Source: JBGPHT01 sp041484525 (lineage in GTDB: Bacteria; Acidobacteriota; Terriglobia; Bryobacterales; Bryobacteraceae). From it: 64,000 nucleotides of DNA. The stretch covers positions 1 through 64,000 of the forward strand of contig JBGPHT010000006.1 of the NCBI GenBank assembly GCA_041484525.1. The letters are read 5' to 3'. The notes beneath the pieces are model-generated. The model made no database searches and was not told where the DNA came from. It worked only from the letters and a program-made list of their open reading frames with translations. The stretch's first letter is position 1. Each line of letters opens with the position of its first letter. The translations under genes were made by a program, and so were the position numbers. Positions 29,126-37,306 of this stretch are shown here, piece by piece.

Positions 29126-30682
29126 CTACGAATTTCGAGGTTGTGTAGCCTGTCCCCGAATCTTCTTCAACATCTCGGTATCCACTTTCGCCTTCACTGT
29201 TCGTCTATCCAAGCCCAGCCTTCTTGCCGTCTCCTCGTAACTTCCCGTCCGGCTGTACACGATCGTCACGTACTGCCGCAGTAATTCGTCCGCGCTGATC
29301 CGTCCCGCGCGCACCTCCGCCGCCAGCGACTCCACCGGATCCTCCGCCGTCAGGCGCGACGGCCGGTAATTGCGCCGGATCAGCACATTCTTCACGCACT
29401 GCTCCAGCTCGCGATAATTCCCCGGCCAATCGTATTCCTTGCCCAGGTTCCCCTCGATCCACTCGAGCACTTCGCGCCCCAGTTCGTCCGCCTCCGCTCC
29501 CGCCACGCGCCGCGCCATGTACCGCACCAACTCACCCAGCACCGCGGGCGAATCCACCAGTTGCTCCGCCAGCGAGGGCGTCGTCACCTGGTCCGAGCAC
29601 AGCCGGTAATATAGGTCCTCGCGAAACGCGCCCTTCTTCATCAGGACCGTCAGGTCGCGGTTCGTCGCCGTGATCAGCTTGCCGCGGAACTTCAGGCCCG
29701 CGGTATCGCCCACAGGATGAAACGTGCGCGTCTCGATCACGCGCAGCAGCTTCACCTGGATGGCGGGATCGAGGTCGCCCAGCTCGTCCAGGAACACCGA
29801 CCCAGCCTCGGGGCACGTCTCGAGCCACCCCTTGCGGTCCGCCACCGCGCCGGTGAAGGCGCCGCGACGGTGCCCGAACAGCTCCGATTCCACCAGCGTC
29901 GGCGAGAGCGCCGAGATATTGATGGGGAAGAACGACTCCGCGTCGTCGCTCGCGAACGCCAGCCGCTGCTCGTCGAACGGCACGTATCTCGATTCCGCTA
30001 TGGCGCGCGCGGCCAGTTCCTTGCCCGTCCCCGAGGGACCCGTGATCAGGGTCGCGAACTCGCCCATACGGCCGTAGAGTGTGCGCCGGTAGCGCCGCAT
30101 GTCGTGCGTGAAGATCGATTGCCAGACGGCCGCCCGCAAGCGCGCCGCCGGCATCGAGTTGCCGATGATGTCGCGAAACGTGATTTCAAACGCGCGCTGG
30201 ATCTGCCGGTAGCACGCGAAGGTGTGGCCCGGGTCGTGCCCCGTGGGGAAGCGCACGCCATCCATCTGGAAGAAGTGCCGCCAGTCCGCCAGGAAATTGT
30301 TATAGAACCGCCAGCGCCCCGCATCGCGCTGCCCAGCCCCCGGGCCGAACCCTACATCGAAAAAATGGCGGTAGTAGCGCGTATAGAGAAAATGCAGCAC
30401 CGCGTCTTCGTACAGCACCAGGTCCGGCTCGCGGGCGTTCGCGCCGCGCAGACCCGACCGCACCTGTTCGAGCAGCGGCTCCAGACGCTCGTACACCCGC
30501 CACACATTGGCGCGCGGACCCGGCTGGTCCACGCGGTAACTCCACACCGGCTCGCCTTCGACGAAGGCCGTCCCCAGCACCGCGCGCTCGTACTCGACGC
30601 GCTCCGGCAGGAACGGATTGCAATATCCCAACTGCGAAACCGCGCGCAACAGCGCCCGCTGCGAATTCGAGATAGAGGCCAT
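29126..30682 (-). CDS. Sigma-54-dependent transcriptional activator
   Basis: 518 residues. The N-terminal ~190 residues are an unassigned sensor-like domain. The AAA+ domain has Walker A TLITGPSGTGKELAARAIAE, the sigma-54 contact loop GHRRGAFTGAVADRKG, Walker B GSVFLDELGDL and NRDLTVLMKKGAFREDLYYR. C-terminal Fis-type helix-turn-helix (SYEETARRLGLDRRTVKAKV). Activates sigma-54 promoters; targets unknown. The last residues, GQATQPRNS, come from a REP-like repeat, the same tail as on LpxI. Confidence 0.9.
   Translation of the reverse strand: MASISNSQRALLRAVSQLGYCNPFLPERVEYERAVLGTAFVEGEPVWSYRVDQPGPRANVWRVYERLEPLLEQVRSGLRGANAREPDLVLYEDAVLHFLYTRYYRHFFDVGFGPGAGQRDAGRWRFYNNFLADWRHFFQMDGVRFPTGHDPGHTFACYRQIQRAFEITFRDIIGNSMPAARLRAAVWQSIFTHDMRRYRRTLYGRMGEFATLITGPSGTGKELAARAIAESRYVPFDEQRLAFASDDAESFFPINISALSPTLVESELFGHRRGAFTGAVADRKGWLETCPEAGSVFLDELGDLDPAIQVKLLRVIETRTFHPVGDTAGLKFRGKLITATNRDLTVLMKKGAFREDLYYRLCSDQVTTPSLAEQLVDSPAVLGELVRYMARRVAGAEADELGREVLEWIEGNLGKEYDWPGNYRELEQCVKNVLIRRNYRPSRLTAEDPVESLAAEVRAGRISADELLRQYVTIVYSRTGSYEETARRLGLDRRTVKAKVDTEMLKKIRGQATQPRNS
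29130..29161. repeat. REP-like repeat, B type
   Basis: AATTTCGAGGTTGTGTAGCC followed by TGTCCCCGAAT. It encodes, on the minus strand, the C-terminal tail of the sigma-54 activator. Same unit as the arms of the 12315 palindrome and as 51393. Confidence 0.9.
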
Positions 30683-30727
30683 AGGCGTATCTCATTGTGA
30701 CTCAGGCCATTCGACTGCGCACTTGTG

Positions 30728-31346
30728 CTAGGTCTCTGTGGCGGGTTCAACTATGCACGGTTTCCCGCGGGAGAGAGAGACTCCCGGAGCTTGGTACACG
30801 ATGGCCTGAGCGATCACGCTCGCTGGATTCTTGATGCCGAACGTATGAGTTCGTCCACCTCGGCCTTCAGTTGCCTTGCTGCCTTCATATTTCCACTGCT
30901 CTTCGGTGAGGAACGGGATATCGACTCGCCAGATCAAAACAGGCTTGCCGCGCTTCATTCGCTTGGTAGGGTCGATGGCATAACGCCATACGACGTACCA
31001 TCCCGGATGATTGTAGTGTGACTGAATGGCCCACGGCCGGGCACTTCCCTTCGACTCCAATGCCTCGATTGGTGGGGGATCGAGTCTGCCCTTGAGCGAG
31101 AGATCGGGGAAGCGCTGCTGTGCAATGTCGGGGTTGTTTGTGCCGCTTGTAGGGGCTCAGAGAATCGAGCGCGCGAACGCCGAGAATACCGATTACCGCA
31201 CTAAAGATATTGGCCTGCTCGAAGTAGAGATCGATCAACTCCTCGGACTTTTCTTCCACAAACTCGAGCGCGTTCCTGATGTGTGCGATCGTCAGGCCGT
31301 GCGGAAGCCGTACCGCTTTGTCGAAGCCGTCAGGCGAAAAACCCAA
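30728..31346 (-). pseudogene. Frameshifted type II restriction endonuclease
   Basis: Begins ATG 31346, overlapping the end of the methyltransferase gene by 17 bases. The first frame reads AHIRNALEFVEEKSEELIDL to VRALDSLSPYK. Near 31145-31160 the protein-like sequence passes to another frame as SGTNNPDIAQQRFPDL, then LESKGSARPWAIQSHYNHPG and YEGSKATEGRGGRTHTFGI, ending at 30728. The two parts make one ~205-residue protein, and the second frame has a TGA just upstream of the switch, so one base indel explains it. Nuclease identity is inferred from position and size; no catalytic motif is certain. Confidence 0.6.
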
Positions 31347-32334
31347 GCTGTCGTCTGCCTCTTTCGTTCAAGGATTCAGCACCATTGGTCTTGAGGATTC
31401 GGGTTGTTCCGTTCACGGAAAGTGCAGACAATTCCTGAATGGCTTTGACTGCAATGTCGAAGTATGTCGAATCAGACTCTACCCCGACGCTGCGATAGCC
31501 TACCGCGACCGCCGCCGCGATCGTGGATCCGGCGCCCATGAAAGGATCCAGTACCAGGCCCTCTCCGAGAGGTAAGCAAGCCCGTACGAGTTGCCGCATA
31601 AGCGCTTGGGGCTTCAAGGACGGATGGGGAGCAATCTTGCGTTCCTCCGATCGCGTCGGAGCGGATGCAATCACGTCTGTGAATGGCGCATCCGCAGACA
31701 GCCTTCTGAGGCCACCCGTTTTCCACTTGCGAAGATTGTCTTGTACGCGCCCTTCGCACGGCTTGCGAAAAAGGCCCCATGGCTCCCAGCAGGAACGGGG
31801 CATGACAGTCACGCCCGAAAACTCATTGTGCGCGTTCTTTGGCCTGTCTCCCCCACGCAGGGTTTGAACCAGCCGGATTATTTCTCCTCGCTTCTCAAAT
31901 CCGGCATCCATTAGCGGTACGTAAACGAGGTGCGACAGGAGTGGACTGCTGGCAATGAACAAATGACCGCCTGGGACAAGAATCCTGAGTGCCTTTTCTG
32001 CGAACGAAACGAAGAACGATCGCAGTTTGGCACGATCCGTTTCGGTCAGAACAGTAAAGCGCGGAACTGGGCTACGCTTGCAACCGTCATAGGATGGGGG
32101 GATTCTCCAAACCCCACCCGCCCCGCTTCGCAGCTTCCGCTTTTCTTCCCCCGTGTACTCCCTCAGCCCATAGGGAGGATCGGTAACGATCGCATGCACA
32201 TGGTTTGCCGGCTGTGAATCCATCCATGTCAGGCAATCTGATTGATGAAGAGAATAACCGACGCTGCCGATTTGGCGATGGATTGAACGGCCATCCGCGG
32301 GAGTAGTGCTGCGCGTAGCGTTCATCTCTTCCAT
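31330..32334 (-). CDS. Type II DNA methyltransferase (beta class, N4-cytosine or N6-adenine)
   Basis: 334 residues. Motif IV TDPPYGLREYTG near residue 50 precedes motif I LDPFMGAGSTIAAAVAVGYR near 280; this order defines beta-class amino-methyltransferases. HPSLKPQALMRQLVR (motif X-like) is also present. It would methylate one base within a specific target. It leads the restriction gene, with which it overlaps. Local G+C is lower than the flanks, suggesting horizontal gain. Target sequence cannot be read from the gene. Confidence 0.9.
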   Translation of the reverse strand: MEEMNATRSTTPADGRSIHRQIGSVGYSLHQSDCLTWMDSQPANHVHAIVTDPPYGLREYTGEEKRKLRSGAGGVWRIPPSYDGCKRSPVPRFTVLTETDRAKLRSFFVSFAEKALRILVPGGHLFIASSPLLSHLVYVPLMDAGFEKRGEIIRLVQTLRGGDRPKNAHNEFSGVTVMPRSCWEPWGLFRKPCEGRVQDNLRKWKTGGLRRLSADAPFTDVIASAPTRSEERKIAPHPSLKPQALMRQLVRACLPLGEGLVLDPFMGAGSTIAAAVAVGYRSVGVESDSTYFDIAVKAIQELSALSVNGTTRILKTNGAESLNERGRRQLGFFA

Positions 32335-32477
32335 CGACTATACACCAAGCCTCTCTTAAGGATATCGGCCGCAAACAAGAAAGAGTTCATACGCATCCGG
32401 TAATCCGCGGGTACGCGGAGCACCAGACCAGCGCCGCGGAATTGTGCTACGGTAGATTTTCACCAACTGGAGGACAA

Positions 32478-32759
32478 ATGGAAGCCCTTGGCATGATTGA
32501 AACGAAAGGTCTGATCGGTGCGATCGAAGCCGCCGATGCGATGGTCAAGACTGCCAACGTGGTGCTGCAAGGCAAAGAATTCGTCGGCGCCGGGTTGGTC
32601 TGCATCACCGTGCGCGGCGACGTCGGCGCCGTGAAAGCGGCCACCGACGCGGGTGCGGCCGCGGCCCGCCGCGTCGGCGAACTCGTCAGCGTCCACGTCA
32701 TTCCTCGCCCTCACGAGGAAGTCGAAAAGGCCCTCCCCAACAGCGGCTTCAAGAAATAG
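32478..32759 (+). CDS. Bacterial microcompartment shell protein (BMC-H)
   Basis: 93 residues from ATG 32478 with GGAGG upstream. Single BMC domain: MEALGMIETKGLIGAIEAAD at the start, GLVCITVRGDVGAVKAATDA in the middle, VHVIPRPHEEVEKALP at the end. Matches EutM/PduA-type hexameric tiles. The aldehyde dehydrogenase gene follows after six bases. It is the only shell gene in the window; pentamer and trimer types needed to close a shell must be elsewhere. Confidence 0.95.
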   Translation: MEALGMIETKGLIGAIEAADAMVKTANVVLQGKEFVGAGLVCITVRGDVGAVKAATDAGAAAARRVGELVSVHVIPRPHEEVEKALPNSGFKK

Positions 32760-32765
32760 AGTCCG

Positions 32766-34364
32766 ATGCTGCACGACAAAGATCTCCTGTCTCTACAGGA
32801 GGTCCGAACCAAGGTTGATAAAGCGTACGCTGCCTGGCAGAAGTTCCGCGCGTTTTCCCAGGAGCAGGTAGACGCGATCGTCGAGCGCATGGCCGCGGCC
32901 GCCCGCGCCAACGCCCGGCGTCTCGCCGAGATGGCCGTCGAAGAGACCGGCTACGGCAACGCCAAAGACAAGTACATCAAGAATATTCTGAACTGCGACT
33001 GGCTCCCGCGCCGTATGCGCGGCATGCGCACCATCGGCGTCCTGCGCGAGTTGCCGGACGACAAGATCGTCGAAATCGCGGAATCCGTGGGCGTGATCGC
33101 GGCCATTCTCCCGACCACCAACCCCACCTCCACCGCGATGTACAAGATCCTCATCTCGGTCAAGGCCGGCAACGCGATCGTCATCAGCCCGCACCCGCGG
33201 GCATACAAATGCACCTGCAGCACCGCGGCCGTCATGTACCAGGCGGCGCTCGAAGCGGGCGCGCCCGAAGACCTCATCCAGTGCGTCGAGAACGCCACGC
33301 TTGAAGGCACTAACGCGCTGATGCGGCACGAGCGCACCGGCGTGATCCTCTCGACGGGCGGCGCGGGCATCGTCAAAGCCGCCTACTCGAGCGGCAAGCC
33401 TGCCTTCGGCGTCGGCCCCGGCAACGTCCCGGTGCTGGTCGACACCTCGGCCGATCTTGACGACGCCATTCCCAAGATCGTCGCCGGCAAGTCGTTCGAC
33501 TATGGCACCGTCTGTTCGAGTGAACAGGCGATCGTGGCCGAAGCGTCGCTGCGCGATCGCATCATCGCCCTGCTGAAATCGCAGAAAGCCTACATCGCCA
33601 CCGAGGCGCAGAAGCAGGCGCTCGGCAAACTGCTGATCATGTCCAACTGGACGGTGAATCCGCAGTGCGTCGGCCAGGCGCCAACCAAGATCGCAAAGAT
33701 GGCGGGCTTCGAAGTGCCCGCCGATACGTCCATCATCTGCTGCGAGGTCGAGGGTGTCGGCAAGCATCATCCGCTCTCGGCGGAAAAACTTTCGCCCGTG
33801 CTCTCGCTCTACTTCGTTGCGGATTTCAACGCCGCCATGGACATCTGTTGGGCGCTGCTGAAGTTCGGCGGCCTGGGCCACACGGCGGCGATTTATGCCA
33901 AGAACGACGCGCGCATCCGCCAATACGCGATGCGCATGCCGGCCATGCGGGTGCTCGTGAATACGCCGGCGCCGCAAGGCTCCACCGGCATCACCACCAA
34001 CGTCTTCCCCTCGATGACGCTCGGCTGCGGCGCGCTCGCCGGCAACATCACCTCGGACAATGTGGGCCCGCAGCATCTGTTCAACATCAAGCGCCTGGCG
34101 TACGTGGTGCGCAAGCCGGAAGAGGCGTTCGAGATGCCGCTCGATATCAATCTGGCCCCGACCGGTCCTACCACAGGAGCCCCTGCCGCACCCGGCCCCA
34201 TTGACCGGAATGAGATCGTGGCCGCGGTCGAGCGCTACTTGGCGTCGCGCGGCGTGGCCTCCCGGACGCCGGCCAGTTCCGTAATTCCCAACGTCGCTGC
34301 CGAAGTCGTCGACCGATTCCTGACCCGCCGCGGCGGATCCAGCTCACAGGGTGGATTTGGCTGA
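32766..34364 (+). CDS. Acylating aldehyde dehydrogenase of microcompartment (EutE/PduP-like)
   Basis: 532 residues. Converts an aldehyde, NAD+ and CoA to acyl-CoA, the usual core step inside aldehyde-degrading microcompartments. Features: IAAILPTTNPTSTAMYKILI, the NAD site FGVGPGNVPVLVDTSADLDD, catalytic Cys250 in FDYGTVCSSEQAIVAE, and FPSMTLGCGALAGNITSDNV. After ~455 residues a Pro/Ala linker is followed by two short amphipathic helices (NEIVAAVERYLASRGV; NVAAEVVDRFLTRRG) that look like encapsulation peptides. It ends GGSSSQGGFG-TGA, and the same frame stays open afterwards. Confidence 0.92.
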   Translation: MLHDKDLLSLQEVRTKVDKAYAAWQKFRAFSQEQVDAIVERMAAAARANARRLAEMAVEETGYGNAKDKYIKNILNCDWLPRRMRGMRTIGVLRELPDDKIVEIAESVGVIAAILPTTNPTSTAMYKILISVKAGNAIVISPHPRAYKCTCSTAAVMYQAALEAGAPEDLIQCVENATLEGTNALMRHERTGVILSTGGAGIVKAAYSSGKPAFGVGPGNVPVLVDTSADLDDAIPKIVAGKSFDYGTVCSSEQAIVAEASLRDRIIALLKSQKAYIATEAQKQALGKLLIMSNWTVNPQCVGQAPTKIAKMAGFEVPADTSIICCEVEGVGKHHPLSAEKLSPVLSLYFVADFNAAMDICWALLKFGGLGHTAAIYAKNDARIRQYAMRMPAMRVLVNTPAPQGSTGITTNVFPSMTLGCGALAGNITSDNVGPQHLFNIKRLAYVVRKPEEAFEMPLDINLAPTGPTTGAPAAPGPIDRNEIVAAVERYLASRGVASRTPASSVIPNVAAEVVDRFLTRRGGSSSQGGFG

Positions 34365-34610
34365 CTGACCCAATCGGGCGGGAGCGCGTCCTGCTCCTGC
34401 GGCACCGGCGATTCGCCTGCCCAGCCCAACCCTCCGGTGGAGGACGCCAAAGTAGAGGTCCCCAAACCCGTGGACTTCGTCTGCGAAGCCGATGTCCGCG
34501 ACGCTATCCGGGATAAGCGCAAGATTCACATCGGCCCCCGAACCATCGTCACCCCTTCCGCACGCGACCTGGCCGCGCCCTCTGATATTCTGGTGGTGGT
34601 TCAGGGCTGA
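34365..34610 (+). CDS. In-frame extension or separate small gene after aldehyde dehydrogenase
   Basis: Directly after the aldehyde dehydrogenase TGA the same frame reads 81 more codons to a TGA at 34608. First comes a linker-like part (LTQSGGSASCSCGTG), then a compact conserved-looking segment (VDFVCEADVRDAIRDKRKIH, then IGPRTIVTPSARDLAAP, DILVVVQ). A GTG at 34437 could start a 57-residue protein, but it cuts into the linker. The Gly/Ser linker runs across the stop, so readthrough or a recent TGA mutation of a longer protein is plausible. The segment resembles small domains found at the ends of microcompartment-associated proteins; that link is from memory of the pattern. Confidence 0.55.
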   Translation: MTQSGGSASCSCGTGDSPAQPNPPVEDAKVEVPKPVDFVCEADVRDAIRDKRKIHIGPRTIVTPSARDLAAPSDILVVVQG

Positions 34611-34619
34611 GGCATCAAC

Positions 34620-35111
34620 GTGGATTTGAATCTAGACACACTAAAGCGCGAGATCCTGGAGTATCTCGATTCCGCCGGCTACGCGGTCTTCCGCAGCAGC
34701 CCCGGCGGGCTCGAAGGGCTGCCCATGGTTCTCTGGGACTCGGACCGCTATCCCGACTACCAGTTGTTCCTCGAAGTCGCCCGCAAGGCCGGCGCCAGCC
34801 TGATTCTCTTCGCCGCCCGCGAGTTCGAATCCTCCGATCTGGATGAGTTGGTCGAGCAATTGGAGACGTGCGATCTGGATCGCGATGAGCAGCGCGATTA
34901 TCAGTCGCGCCTGCGCAATCTGCGCGCTCACGAAGGCGCCACCTGCTCCATCGAGATGGCCTTCGACCTCCAATCGCGCCTGTACGTGTACGAAGTCCAA
35001 CCCGATTGGTACGAGGAATTTCTCGCGGTCGAGGATGAACTCGCCGCCCATTTGGCCGACGGCGAGATTGGCGACGACACCGGTAACTTCGGGTACTTCT
35101 CGAAGAACTGA
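34620..35111 (+). CDS. Conserved hypothetical protein upstream of recJ
   Basis: 163 residues, acidic. Start: GTG codon encoding VDLNLDTLKREILEYLDSAG. Mixed alpha/beta sequence with WDSDRYPDYQLFLEVARKAG and a very acidic tail. No family recognised. RecJ starts two bases after its stop, so the two are co-transcribed. Confidence 0.75.
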   Translation: MDLNLDTLKREILEYLDSAGYAVFRSSPGGLEGLPMVLWDSDRYPDYQLFLEVARKAGASLILFAAREFESSDLDELVEQLETCDLDRDEQRDYQSRLRNLRAHEGATCSIEMAFDLQSRLYVYEVQPDWYEEFLAVEDELAAHLADGEIGDDTGNFGYFSKN

Positions 35112-35113
35112 TC

Positions 35114-36856
35114 ATGGGCCCCGCTCGCTGGCTCCTCCCCGAGTCGCAGCGCGCGCAGGTCGAAGCGCTGGCAACCGCTCTCCGCATCGGTGCGCCCGCC
35201 GCCCGTGTGCTGGTCCATCGCGGCCTCTCCGACCCCGCCGCCGCGGCGCGCTTCCTGCGGCCGTCGCTCGATGACCTTCACGATCCCCTCGTCATGCGCG
35301 ACATGCCTCGCGCCATCGAGCGTCTGCAGGCCGCCATTAGCAATCGCGAGAAGATTCTCATCTACGGCGACTACGATGTCGATGGCACCACCTCCGTAGT
35401 GGTCCTCACCAAGGCCATCGAGCTGGCGGGCGGCGCTGCCGAATACCACGTCCCACACCGGTTGAAGGATGGCTACGGCATGCGCCCCGAAGTCGTCGAG
35501 CGCGCCGCGGCCGAAGGCGTCAAGCTCATCATCAGCGTGGATACCGGCATCCGCGCGGCCGACGTGGTGCGCCGCGCCGCCGAGCTCGCCATCGACGTCA
35601 TCGTCACCGACCACCATCTGCCGGAAGCCGAGTTGCCGCCCGCCGTCGCCGTGCTCAACCCCAACCGCCCGGATTGCCTTTACCCGGAAAAGAATCTCTG
35701 CGGCGCGGGAGTAACTTTCAAGCTGGTGCAGGCGCTGCTCTCGACGCTCGGCTGGCCGGCTGAGAAGGTCGCGCGCGTCTCCGATTCGTTTCTCAAGATG
35801 GTCGCCATCGCCACCGTGGCCGATGTGGTGCCGCTCACCGGAGAGAATCGCATCCTCGTCAAGCACGGGATCGATGGCCTCCGGTCGGTGCGCAATCCAG
35901 GTCTCCGCGCGCTGCTCGACGTGGCGGGCTTCACCGGCGACACCGTGCCCAGCGCGCGGCAGGTGGCCTTCCAGATCGCCCCCCGCATGAACGCCGCCGG
36001 CCGCATGGACACTGCCCGGGCCGTGGTCGAGCTGTTCCTCACCGCCGACCCGGCGCGCGCCCGCGACCTCGCCCGCCAGCTTCACGATCAGAACACCGAG
36101 CGCCAGGCCGTTGAAACCGGAGTCCGCGAAGTCTGCGAGCAGATGACGGTCGACGAATCCGCCGCAGCGCTCGTCTACTACGCAGAGAACTGGCACCGCG
36201 GCGTGCTCGGCATCGTCGCCAGCCGCCTGGTCGAGCGATTGCGACGCCCCACTTTCGTGCTCGCCCGCAACGACGAAGACGGACTGGTGCAAGGCTCCGG
36301 CCGCAGCATCCCCGCCTTCCACCTGCTCGAAGCGCTCGAGTCCATGCCCGACCTGTTCGTTCGCTTCGGCGGCCACAAGTACGCGGCGGGAGTCACGCTC
36401 GAAGCCGCCCGCGTCGAAGAATTCCGCGACCGCTTCAACCGCTATGCCGCCGAGCGCCTCAGCCCGGAGGATTTCCGGCCGCAAGTGGACATCGATGCGG
36501 TACTCGACTTTCGCGAGCTATCCGACTCCGCCATCGATGAAGTTTTTGCGCTGGCGCCGTTCGGCCACGGCCACCCGCCGCCGCAGTTCGCCGCGCTCGA
36601 TGCCGAAGTCGCCGTTCCACCCGCCATCTGGAAGGAGAAGCATCTGAAGGTTGTGTTGCGCCAGGGCGGCCGCACACTGACTTTCAAAGCCTGGAACTTC
36701 GCCGGCCGTGTCGCGGAGCTCGCCCCGGGAACGCGCGTGGACGTCGCATTCACACTGGAAGAGGATGCCTACTCGGCCGCTCGTGGTTTCCCCGGCTGGG
36801 CCGCCGTTCTGCGCGAGTTCCGCCCCGCCGCACAAGCCCGCGAGGCGATCGCGTAA
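35114..36856 (+). CDS. recJ: Single-stranded-DNA-specific exonuclease RecJ
   Basis: 580 residues, normal length. DHH phosphoesterase motifs: ILIYGDYDVDGTTSVVVL, ISVDTGIRAADVV, VTDHHLPEAELPPAV; DHHA1 domain with FVRFGGHKYAAGVTLEA; C-terminal OB-like part (TRVDVAFTLEEDAYSA). 5'-3' exonuclease acting in recombination and base-excision/mismatch repair in the cytoplasm. Confidence 0.95.
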   Translation: MGPARWLLPESQRAQVEALATALRIGAPAARVLVHRGLSDPAAAARFLRPSLDDLHDPLVMRDMPRAIERLQAAISNREKILIYGDYDVDGTTSVVVLTKAIELAGGAAEYHVPHRLKDGYGMRPEVVERAAAEGVKLIISVDTGIRAADVVRRAAELAIDVIVTDHHLPEAELPPAVAVLNPNRPDCLYPEKNLCGAGVTFKLVQALLSTLGWPAEKVARVSDSFLKMVAIATVADVVPLTGENRILVKHGIDGLRSVRNPGLRALLDVAGFTGDTVPSARQVAFQIAPRMNAAGRMDTARAVVELFLTADPARARDLARQLHDQNTERQAVETGVREVCEQMTVDESAAALVYYAENWHRGVLGIVASRLVERLRRPTFVLARNDEDGLVQGSGRSIPAFHLLEALESMPDLFVRFGGHKYAAGVTLEAARVEEFRDRFNRYAAERLSPEDFRPQVDIDAVLDFRELSDSAIDEVFALAPFGHGHPPPQFAALDAEVAVPPAIWKEKHLKVVLRQGGRTLTFKAWNFAGRVAELAPGTRVDVAFTLEEDAYSAARGFPGWAAVLREFRPAAQAREAIA

Positions 36857-37306
36857 GACAACGTTTTCCGCTGCCCGGACCGTTCGGAAGTTTCTCACGT
36901 GTACGAACCTTATGGCTGCGAGCGAACCGAGACGTACGCTCCTGTTGGAGTTGAGAACGCTCCTGCCTTTAATATGATGGGTAGATCCCCGTCCATGACC
37001 ACAGGAACACGAATATTCACTTGGTACAGGCCGGCGGCGCGCTGGTCTGTCCTATGATGGTGCGCGCTGATCCAATAAGTGCCGCTATCTGGATGATGAC
37101 TTTAAATGCCTTGCAACTCCGCCCATGCGTGCGGGCGACTTCTCTTGACCTTAAGAGCGGCGTTCTCTTGCGCATCGTCCACATCCTCGCCAGAATTCTG
37201 ATGCCTAGCGTGGCGGTCAGTCTATCACACGACCAATATCCTTGTTAGTAACTGGACCGTCCTGTAGATTCCTGCCAGAATCTACAATCGTCTATTGATA
37301 TAAGTA
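36857..37306. other. 450-base spacer between recJ and dnaE2
   Basis: Lower G+C than its neighbours and without a convincing gene. Near dnaE2 it holds a perfect 9 bp hairpin (37263-37286). The two genes are convergent, so terminators are expected here. Confidence 0.5.
37263..37286. terminator. Hairpin downstream of dnaE2
   Basis: TGTAGATTC and GAATCTACA flank the six-base loop CTGCCA, 20 bases after the dnaE2 stop. No T-run follows on either strand, so a Rho-independent terminator role is only possible. Confidence 0.4.

Noticed and set aside
32793..34076. 427-codon minus-strand open frame opposite the aldehyde dehydrogenase
   Set aside because: Shadow of codon bias; repeated His/Arg/Asp without a fold.
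34928..36484. 518-codon minus-strand open frame opposite recJ
   Set aside because: Antisense shadow; recJ motifs are unambiguous on the plus strand.
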